This document shows positions 55,471 through 64,000 of a DNA stretch of 64,000 bases, piece by piece. The notes under the pieces are model-generated. The model was not told the origin of the DNA and did not search any database. It saw only the letters and a program-made list of their open reading frames with translations. The first letter of the stretch is position 1. The number at the start of each line of letters is the position of its first letter. This DNA comes from Phoronis australis. Lineage: Eukaryota; Phoronida; Phoronidae. Location: NCBI GenBank assembly GCA_002633005.1, contig NMRA01000396.1, positions 1 through 64,000 on the forward strand. The letters are read 5' to 3'. The translations under genes and the position numbers were made by a program.

Positions 55471-58218
55471 CAGTGCCAGGTATCAGTATGAAGACTATCG
55501 TCAAAATACAGCTTGTTAGTAGGCCTATACTGCTTTGTGCCAAGGCACCAAGCCTAAAACATGGGGGCTGTAATTTTTGGGAATGTCTACCTTTTACTAT
55601 AAGATTCACTGGGTAAATTAAGAGCTATGAATTGCAGACGCTAAATTTTGGTACTTCCTGTCTTCCAGTAGACTTTTTCTCGTTCTCTACTTTTTTCGGA
55701 GTTCGTGCTTCTCTGACTGAGGCAAACCTTTTTCCATTTCTCCAAGTAGGGGGCTTGTTCGAGCACATAAGTATGACAAGTCCAATACAAAATGTTATAA
55801 TTTTTTATTCATTAAGCCAAAATCATTCAACCTTTTACCATAATAAGTAACTTAAAATGTACAATACGTTACAACATTTAAGCATTACAAACACTGTCAA
55901 ACAGCACAAGTTTCCATGATATGAAAGTGCACATACAAGTAACTATTACCATGGTGACCGAATAGTGTTTTCTTACACTATACATATAATTTGAAAAGCA
56001 TAATAATGAAGTTCCAAGGAACAAGAATTGGAGGCTTGGAGCTTCAGAATCCGACATAGCTTATTTCTCAAATTAAGGTTATAACTTGAATTACGAAGCA
56101 ATAAGTTACAAAACATGACTTGAAAGCAATTGAGACTTAAAATTTAGAAAAATATGAGTCATTTTGTGACACCTAATCAAGCCTTGAACAGCAGTTGACA
56201 GTCAAACAAAAAAACATTTCAAAATTATTTCAACTATTTTTTATAGCTTAGTGTAAGATCTCCTGAATGGGAAATTCACAGTAAAATAATTCGAATATAT
56301 CTTATATTTTTAAACAAAAAACACGAAAATTGAACAAAGTTCTTTTTTTGTAGCAACGTTTGTCAAAATGTATCAACGTTAAGTCTTTAAAAATTACAAA
56401 GTAACAAGTTGAACATGCCTTCCAGTTCAGCATAAGTCGCCGTGTTGTCGGTGCCGCCAGAAATGAGACGAAATCCAACGGGAATTGTGAGCACATTCAT
56501 CACTTAATGAGAAGCTGAAATTTGGTGAACACTGTTGAATCGTGTATGATAGTAAGTAAAAAAATGTTTCACTAAATTTCACCGTAATTGGTTGGCGAAA
56601 GCAATTTACACAAAGTTTTCAACTCGTAACTTATCCCGCTGTCCTCCAATATGGCCGACTCGATCCATACGAAGTGACCTAAATTTCGCCACAAAATTGC
56701 AATAACTTTACACTGCTTGCCCCATATTTTGACACTTTTTGATTTTTACTGAGTATAATGCACCACCTTCCCGATGATAGCGAAGTACTTTTTCAAAACG
56801 AGAAAAAAATCAAATCGCAAAAAAAATTGGTTCGCCTCATATTGGTTCCTAGGTTCGACGGCCCTTCGCAAGGAACTAAACACCATGCTGTTTTAACATA
56901 ATAAGTACACGTAACATTCCAAAAAAATTCAACGGCCACAAACTACAGTATATAAATACACTACATATGCAAAGGAATCACGAGATATTACTACTAAAAC
57001 AAAATAATGAAGACCTTTCGAGCAAGCGATAGAACATTCAGTTACAAGGAAAAAATGGCGGCGTTCAGGACAAGTTCCTGAACTGATGAGCCGGCAATTT
57101 GGGTACGGAAATAATCGATGACAACCGGTAATTATACGCTCACAGACAAGGGTCAACTACTGCTAAAATCGCTTTTGGCAATAAAGGCGAAAAGAACATA
57201 AAAAAGGGTGCCGAAAATAAGATTTTATTTAGTAAATATTTTCGGATACTGGAACCACATGGGCAGTTTGAGATAGGACTTTAAGCAACACAGTAGGCCC
57301 TTGGCAAGAAAGCAATCAAGGGAAGAGGAGTGATCAGAAAATTACGTAGAACTTGAGCGGTAGCGGAAAACAATGGAATACGTCAGAAACTCCAGGTGGT
57401 ACATGTATATCTACACACCAATTGTTTGAGCATTTCCTTGAAAATATGCCTACCGCAACGCCATTCATAGTGCGATTTCGACCAAAATTAGGCCTCCAGT
57501 ACTTAATGACATAAATCTTGTGCATAAATTTTTATTTTAGTGACATTTTCGGATGGCGAACTCACCCTGTTTTCTAAATTAATGAATTTAACGGAAAGGG
57601 TATTTTTAATAGTTGCGACGTGTGATTGCCTAATTTTCTCAATGTTGGAGATTAAAACTAAGTATAAATATGACACAAATTACTAAGTGTCAATATTCAG
57701 TTGATCAAACCAAAATTTCATCTTTTTGAGTCATTCTTGATGATCTAAGTCGTCATTGGCATACGAGAATAATTATATACAAATTAATTTCCATAACCTT
57801 GACATACAGTTAAGAGGTTACTCGCCAATTGCATAACTGGTGTGTGAGAAAAAAAGATATTTCAAACAGTTTTGAAATGTATGGATGCTTATCAAGTCAA
57901 GTCAGTGTCAACAAGCATGTAGATAGCATAATTACAAGCCTCCTGCAACTTCAAACAGAACATTCAATTATTTTCAGATTAGTTTACGGATGTCATTGTT
58001 TAATCAAGCACAGAAAATAAGGAAGTTATTGTTGCCGGCGATCTCAACAATGACCTACGATAAATTACTGATGACCGAAAGATTTCTTTGACATCTGTCT
58101 TGTTTCCACTTCAAACAAAGATCACGTAGACTATCAGACTCAATGAAATGTCAACATTTCTACTTGATTACACGTATTCAACATCCAAAGACGCCACAAA
58201 GATATGCCTTATTGGCAT
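55471..58218. other. Nothing recognised
   Basis: 2.7 kb of AT-rich DNA without supported genes. A short segment near 58030-58050 translates to VIVAGDLNNDL, faintly like a LINE endonuclease, but nothing around it supports that. Confidence 0.4.
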
Positions 58219-58570
58219 ATATTTATGGTGTCGGCCCGCTGTCCCTGATCCTTTCATTCATGGTGCCAATCCGATGTCCCTGGTTCTTATATTTATGGTG
58301 TCTGCCCGTTGTCCCTGGTCCTTATATTTATGATGTACGCCCGCTGTCAGTGATCCTTATATTTATGGTATCGACCCGTTGTCCCTGGTCCTTATATTTT
58401 TGGTGTCGGTTCGCTGTCAGTGGTCATTATATTTATGGCGTCCTCCCGCTGTCCCTGGTTTTTAAATTAATGGTGTAGACCCGCTCTGCCTGGTCTTTAT
58501 GATAATGGTGTCCGCCCAATGTCCCTGGTCCTTATATTTATGGTGTCCGCTCACTGTCCCTCGGCCCTAT
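58219..58570. repeat. 35-bp satellite, about ten copies
   Basis: The unit is close to ATTTATGGTGTCGGCCCGCTG followed by TCCCTGGTCCTTAT. All three + frames stay partly open, giving repetitive leucine- and proline-rich peptides that are artefacts. Confidence 0.9.
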
Positions 58571-58812
58571 GACCTCCATCCAATGTTTCCCCGCCATTAT
58601 GTTTCCTTCTCCAATGTTCTCTCACCCCTGTGGTCCCCACCCAACTTTTGTCTCATCTCTATGCTCCCCTAAAGTTTTATCGTTCCTGCTGTGTTCCCGC
58701 GCCCCGATATTCTCATGCCCCCATTTTCGCCCGCCCCAATGTTCTCTCGTCCCCATGTTCTGGTGCCCCAATGTTCCCTCGTCCCTTTGTTCCCCATTCC
58801 GATGTTCCCTAC
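58571..58812. repeat. Degenerate CCCCAATGTTC-like repeat
   Basis: Irregular units with TTCTCTCGTCCCCATGTTC-type text, spaced about 15-30 bases. It directly follows the 35-bp satellite and has a similar C-rich, T-rich composition, so it may be its decayed edge. Confidence 0.65.
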
Positions 58813-61440
58813 TGCTAAGCCTAAATGTAGCAGCACCGGCAAAGCGACAAGATGCTTTACAGTCAGCTGTGATGTTTAATAACTTGTTAAGTTTGATTTC
58901 ATGATGAATTGATAAAAAGTTTGTGAAACATTCATTTCATAATAAACTATTCAATACCATCAGAAGTTCTTAAGAACTTTTTAAAAAACAATCAATTCGG
59001 GAAAATATACAATATCATGTAGTTTGAAACTTTTGATGTAAATCATTGACGTCCATCCGCGTGTCTTGAATGAATTTCTTTGTTTTCTGGGTCTGAAATG
59101 GTAATAGTGACGACAATATTTCATCCTTTGGTCACGGCACCGATGAAATAAAAATAGAACATGAGTTTGTTAGATGGCTGCCTCGCAGAACCTTAGGTTA
59201 GGATTGTGGCTGAAGTCGAGGAGACAGAGTCAGTTGATTTGCTGCGAGCTCATGCTACATATATGTTCATTTTCTTTTGCTCTATGATGTCTGCGCTGGA
59301 ATAGTAGCTTAAGGAAACGGTGTTCATTTGGCCATTTACATGTAGTTGTATGGTATTATTTGGCGATGTTCTTGATTTTATGAGGCGTTGATATGCAGTG
59401 TTACGCAGGCTGTTATCTAGAGTCTTGTGGTTCTATTCCCAGTTTATATTCTTGGTTTTGCTGTGTTCATTTGTTTATTTGATTCACGATTATCAATCAC
59501 TGTTTTTACTCGCATTTAAAAATGCTAGTAAAAACAGTGATTGCTAACGATTCACAAGTTCATCAGTAACAACAATTTTCGGGTTAGAGCTGTTTGGGTG
59601 CATTGACGGCTCCTCAAGGTTATGCCTTACATCTCTGTGACCCGGATTCGATTTTAGTTTTTTTCAAGACACAAAGTCTTCCTTTAGTCAGTGGGCCGTG
59701 AACTATAGGAGAACATTTGATATTGTCTGTTTTTTAAATGTTTGAAAACTGTGTTTCATTAGATATGGGATGGAAATGCAATAGCATTGCATGGTTTTAA
59801 AACCACGACTCAACAGAGTGAGGTAGATGGAAGTAAGGTGCAGATGCAATTATTTGCTTTTTCAGAAAGCAATTCAGGTTACAAGGCTGTGTAGGATGAT
59901 AAAAGTCACAGATTATACCAAATAACTTTTAATTAGTGCATGGTTAAATCCTTTACTTATCATTGATTCGGCATACAGTAGCTGGACTGACTAAAATTTT
60001 GAAATTACATCTAAAAGCATGCTGCTACTCAAACTACGAGCATTTTTGGGATGAAATACTTGATTTCCATCACACATTTGTACTACATGTAATGTAATTG
60101 GTTGAAAATACCATATCAGCCCATCTGGTGTTATTCCAATGTGAAGATTGGTGGAGAAACACTAAGTTTAATTTTTTTGTTGCATCACAGATATATTGGA
60201 CACAACGATATAGCGTAGAATGCACACACGGATATTTGCTGATTAAACAGTAGATTTACAGACATACCTGCGGAGAATTTAGTACCCCTGGCACCAATGT
60301 TTTCAGGTTGGCGGACAGAAGTTGCAACGTGCGCTCGTTGTGAACATGGATAACCGCAAGCAATACTGTGGGCTACACGCTGGGACTGCACACCAACAAT
60401 AGCCCTCGCTTGTACCGTTTGGTTAACCAGAGCTTTACACTTCTCTTGGATGCCACGTCAATCGTCGCCGTCCGCAGAGACGGGCCTCGGGACATTGCTG
60501 CACACCGCATGCCTTGATATTTTCATTGGTTTCCAAATTACCTGCTTTCCCAACCAGGATTCAAGCGGTTGAGTGTTGCGACTTACCAGCTAAAAGTATC
60601 ACTGCATGTAAGCTCCACTCAAAACTGACGCTATCTCATGCTTAGTGTATGGTGCATTTCCACACACCACTTCAAAAAACTGCATTTTGTTTTAAGAAAA
60701 CAAGAGCTACTGCAACATTAACTGGTACTTTTATTTTACTCTTGTCTGAGGTGAACAGTTCTCAAAATAATCACTCGTTTAAAAAACCTCACTACTATCA
60801 ATACCTTTATAACCAATCGTGTAAAAAGTAAACTTTGACGAAAGGACTGGACGGTCGGATTGTTCGACGAAATTTTCAATTGCACTTCGAGACACTTGTA
60901 CACTCGAATCACTGTCCACAGTCCCACCTTTCAATGTTTACAGAACTCTTTGTCTTTTTTGCGTTCCCATACCAGTTGTTTCAATGAAATTTGCGTGGTT
61001 TTTCCGGAGACTTATTCCAAAAAACACCGCCTTAACTTTAAGTCATGCGCACTCCTCTGCTTTAACAATTATATTAGGAAACACTTTAAAGGAAATCTGC
61101 ACGTAAGTATTTACGTATCGTAAGTGAAGCTTTGTAAAAAAAAAAACCTACAACCAAGTCATCAAATGATTATAATGGTAAGCAAACAAACGTATACTAT
61201 TCTTTGTAACAAGTGTAAACTTAAATCTAATATTTAGAGATCTGGGTATAATGTGTAATTATGTGGCCTTTATTGCGTGTGATTTAATATACAAACATGG
61301 CCACTAACTGTTGCTGCGTTGGCCTGGCTACCAGAAGAAAATGCCAAGCAGTGATTTTAAGACTTTGAAGCAGCAAAGGTACACTGTTTCCATGCATGGT
61401 TTTCATCAGTAATAGCTGACCAAAGTAAGTGAACCCCAAG
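58813..61440. other. No gene recognised; one short palindrome
   Basis: AT-rich DNA. At 59495-59542 AATCACTGTTTTTACTCGCATTT faces its complement with one mismatch and a two-base centre, a cruciform-type palindrome. No supported exon otherwise. Confidence 0.4.
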
Positions 61441-61690
61441 CGCGCAGTCAGGGGGGGGGGTCAAAGGGCGCGAACGATCCCCCATTTGGCAAAGTCGGCA
61501 AAAAGGTCCGCCTTCGACAAACAAAAAGTCCTAGAAAACGAGACAAAAGTCCAATAAACAAGCACAAACGCGCAGTTCACAATGGTGTCCCCGTTTTTTC
61601 TTTTTATTAGTCCGCTCGCTTTTTTGTTACCAAAAGGTCCACAACGTCACGAATTCGAGCCTCCCATATTGAAGGCTGGGTGCGCGCATG
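61441..61690. mobile_element. GCGTACCCAGC-ended repeat, copy 3
   Basis: It starts CGCGCAGTCAGGGGGG and ends AGGCTGGGTGCGCGCATG. The same internal order as copy 2 is seen (AAAAAGGTCC, GACAAAAGTCC, CCCCGTTTTTTCTTTTTA). It lies about 150 bp beyond the stop of receptor gene 2. On the - strand it contains AATAAA near 61607, so it could supply that gene's poly(A) signal, which is inference. Confidence 0.65.
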
Positions 61691-61837
61691 TACCCGTGAA
61701 CGCTTACATTCTAGCTCAAACCTCGGGCAAAATGTAGGCCTGCGCTAAAATGAGGAATGATAACTGTTGTGAAAGGTAGTGCTTGCCTAGGGGCGCATGT
61801 TTTGTTTCAAAAGCTGCAATAATCTGGTACCAGTTGG

Positions 61838-64000
61838 TTACATCTTGGATGCTCCTGAATTTTTTAACTCAAGACCGTTGGTGTCGCCACTGCATCCAGT
61901 TTCAGAAGTTTCTCGATGACCACTGGAGCAAGATGGCGCACGACTTGAGGTCTTCTTCTTCGAAACGAACTTCCGATATTTCAAAAATATAGGTTTTCTG
62001 CAGATGTAAGCAAGGAATATGAAGAATCCTTGCAGTGAGTTAAAGATGGTGAATAGATACCACAGCAGGTGACTTCCGGTTAGAGCCCCCAAGTAACCAA
62101 AGATCCATGTGCTTCCCATAACAGTGGAAAGTTTAACAGTTATCAGAAACACGCGATTATTTTCACGATTGTTCTTGACATGCTTTCTAACCTGACGCTT
62201 GTCTCTTACAATTTGGATGACAGTCAACGCAATCAAAATGATATTAAAGAAAATGATAATTGCCAAGGGCATCGCAAAACCGTACATAATTGATTCGTAA
62301 CCGGAAATCCAGCACCTTCTCTCATCTGCGTATTGGAAAGGTACATCAGTGGCGAACTCCAACACAAGGCAGATGGAAGATATCATTAAAGGACTCAGTA
62401 TTGAATACAGAGCATAGATGATAATTGCATGCGGGGACGGTTGCCGCACATCCATAATGTTGTAAAACGTTTTGAATATAGAAAAACACATACTGTTCAT
62501 CCAAAAGAAGGCGCATAACCACAAGAAGTGTTCGATTATAGCCACTGCCTTACATAATTTTGGAATTTCAGTACGATCAATGGCAGCTAACATTATAAGT
62601 TGCGCCATAAAAAGTGTTATCGCGAGATTCATCATAATTTGACCAGGTAGCGTTCTAAGTTCCTGGAATAGCGAGTACGTCAGCACAAATACTGCAAGGC
62701 CACACATACTGATCACGTTTCCCGCGATCGTCAGTTTGTACTGAGTTTTGTTGTATTCAAAAAAACGAAGACCAGTCTCATTCGTGAATGGATTGCACAC
62801 ATATAGTAACTTGCCTTGAATAAAGTAGTCTCCTGGCTGAAACGACAATCCAGAGTTTACATATGCAATGCCGCCTTTCACTTCATACTCGTCATCTGTG
62901 TATGTGACCATTGGACAGTTAAAATCCAAAGAATTATTGGCGATATTAGTACGATTCAAAGACGCAATGTTCGGATTACTTATTTTCGCAGTTTCATTGC
63001 CGCACGACTCATCAAGCATTCGAAATTTACCTCTTGGACAAACTAATGGACGACATTTCTTTGTCATTTTGTCATAAACGCTGTTTGCGAAACAGTTCAC
63101 GGTCGGTCTACTTATCTTTGGACTAAATTCGTCGCTCATTCCTCTGAAATCTAATAGATGAGAGAATCCCGAAAACTCACGAAAGGGGAGTACTCGAGGG
63201 TCAAAACAAAATAATCCAGGCCAGCCCCCATATGGACAACGCCCATATTGTATCTTAACTACATCATCATTAGTATCGGGGAAGTAGTCTGAGAAGTACA
63301 TATATGACAAGCATTCCGTCGCAGTACTTGGGCAACTTTTCATGCATAGGGCGCTCCGAGGTTCCACACGAATATTGCAATGATGTGCGAGTGACGGCAC
63401 CTTGTAAACCATTTGAAAGTCTCTCGACTTGTAGAGCTTTCGTATCAGTGCTGTGCCAGTAAGATTTTGCACAGTGAACTCAAAGAGCTGTTTTTGCTCT
63501 TCGTACGTTAAATTATAAAGGGTATCGTTGATTAAAACACTCGTTTGCCAAAATGTACCCTTCTGGAGAATATGTGATACCTCCACACGATGGCAGAGTG
63601 CGCAATAGATGTTCCGGAATGCGTAGTATCTACCATCTCTCAAGTATCCATTAACAGGCAAGACCTGGAACACGTCGTCAATGTTTCTATAGTGGCACTT
63701 GCTAATAATACCTGTGTTCTTAAAATCCTCAGGACATCGCGAGATGAGTTTACTTCCGAAAGAGGCAAGGGCATAATCTAACCTCAGACATTCTGCGTAG
63801 CGGTTCATTGATGTGAAATTCCTTGCCATTGGTTTGTTGTCATGACAGCAATCGCCAAAGTCGGCACAGAACTCATCACAATAACATACTTGTCTCTGAC
63901 GGCGTAGCCTATCTTCTACGAAAGGTGATGAGCACGAAATACCGCAGGCTTGATGCAACGATGGCTTAGAAGGCTGAGAATGGCAAGAAACTCCGCACGT
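61838..64000 (-). CDS. Somatomedin-B-like/7TM family B receptor 2, main exon, cut by window end
   Basis: 720 codons to the window edge, stop TAA at 61840-61838. It is collinear with receptor gene 1 throughout: the same somatomedin-B-like module (CYCDEFCADFGDCCHD), the same Cys spacing in the ectodomain, and the same seven membrane segments. A stretch (PGQIMMNLAITLFMAQLIM) is identical in TM2, and the endings are similar (ASKM / TTKM). The frame is open to 64000, where it reads TCGVSC, equivalent to residues 22-27 of gene 1. The main exon should therefore begin about 10 bases beyond the edge, with the signal-peptide exon further out. An apparent ATG-like start at 63958 is TTG and not a real start. 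It is intact, with no stop or frameshift, and lacks a GPS motif like its paralogue. Confidence 0.92.
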   Translation of the reverse strand, partial: TCGVSCHSQPSKPSLHQACGISCSSPFVEDRLRRQRQVCYCDEFCADFGDCCHDNKPMARNFTSMNRYAECLRLDYALASFGSKLISRCPEDFKNTGIISKCHYRNIDDVFQVLPVNGYLRDGRYYAFRNIYCALCHRVEVSHILQKGTFWQTSVLINDTLYNLTYEEQKQLFEFTVQNLTGTALIRKLYKSRDFQMVYKVPSLAHHCNIRVEPRSALCMKSCPSTATECLSYMYFSDYFPDTNDDVVKIQYGRCPYGGWPGLFCFDPRVLPFREFSGFSHLLDFRGMSDEFSPKISRPTVNCFANSVYDKMTKKCRPLVCPRGKFRMLDESCGNETAKISNPNIASLNRTNIANNSLDFNCPMVTYTDDEYEVKGGIAYVNSGLSFQPGDYFIQGKLLYVCNPFTNETGLRFFEYNKTQYKLTIAGNVISMCGLAVFVLTYSLFQELRTLPGQIMMNLAITLFMAQLIMLAAIDRTEIPKLCKAVAIIEHFLWLCAFFWMNSMCFSIFKTFYNIMDVRQPSPHAIIIYALYSILSPLMISSICLVLEFATDVPFQYADERRCWISGYESIMYGFAMPLAIIIFFNIILIALTVIQIVRDKRQVRKHVKNNRENNRVFLITVKLSTVMGSTWIFGYLGALTGSHLLWYLFTIFNSLQGFFIFLAYICRKPIFLKYRKFVSKKKTSSRAPSCSSGHRETSETGCSGDTNGLELKNSGASKM

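Noticed and set aside
58020-58060. LINE endonuclease trace (VIVAGDLNNDL)
   Set aside because: It is an isolated 11-residue resemblance with no supporting blocks in the neighbourhood.
58143-58904. 111-codon proline/leucine-rich frames
   Set aside because: They are generated by the 35-bp satellite and its C-rich neighbour.
59495-59542. pre-miRNA at the short palindrome
   Set aside because: The centre is only two bases, so it is a cruciform-type palindrome and not a miRNA precursor.
1-64000. CRISPR array, operon or other prokaryotic system
   Set aside because: Introns, SINEs, LINEs and LTR elements show animal nuclear DNA; the tandem repeats have no unique spacers.

Overview
The window is AT-rich, intron-containing animal DNA with many interspersed repeats. 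It has 3'-truncated LINEs, a BEL/Pao LTR element, a tyrosine-recombinase (Ngaro-like) retrotransposon, a Penelope-like element, tRNA-derived SINEs and several inverted-repeat DNA elements. Frequent TACATGTA words, this repeat mix and an expanded somatomedin-B-like/7TM receptor family suggest a marine invertebrate, perhaps a non-vertebrate deuterostome. The species cannot be fixed from the sequence. Scattered single Ns and a 400-base N block (16261-16660) mark a draft assembly.

Layout. (1) About 0.5-12.3 kb, + strand: a chain of small exons (503-626, 4291-4357, 5640-5702, 9525-9559, 10501-10653, 12237-12323). All junctions keep one reading frame, so I read this as a real multi-exon gene that I cannot name. 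Its introns hold a SINE, a LINE 3' end, an 18-copy minisatellite and a miRNA-precursor-like hairpin. A 506-bp Harbinger-type MITE follows. (2) 17.1-25.0 kb, - strand: a complete receptor gene with two coding exons. A short signal-peptide exon at 24926-24980 joins in phase across a 5.7-kb intron to the main exon 17092-19253, giving 738 aa. The intron is loaded with a Penelope-like fragment, a tRNA-like SINE head and a foldback element. (3) 25-41 kb: mostly unassigned DNA with several inverted-repeat elements and small repeat families. (4) 41.1-48.8 kb: a decayed Ngaro-like retrotransposon on the - strand (gag, RT, RNase H, tyrosine recombinase, SGNH hydrolase), then another foldback copy. (5) 49.0-54.7 kb: a nested stack, with a non-LTR RT fragment split by a BEL/Pao element that carries its own LTRs and is itself interrupted by an L1/Tx1-like 3' fragment. 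(6) 55-61 kb: a second SINE copy, a 35-bp satellite and otherwise featureless DNA. (7) 61.8-64.0 kb, - strand: the main exon of a close paralogue of the first receptor, cut by the window end.

The two receptors are the only confidently functional protein genes. They share orientation, architecture and even the sequence around the stop codon, so they are tandem duplicates now 42 kb apart and separated by transposon-derived DNA. The most notable repeat result is a foldback family with three copies (22886-23736, 31678-32465, 46633-47616). Its arms are inverted arrays of a GTGGGTCGAGGG-like unit, and each copy is bounded by a 9-bp target-site duplication readable directly in the sequence.
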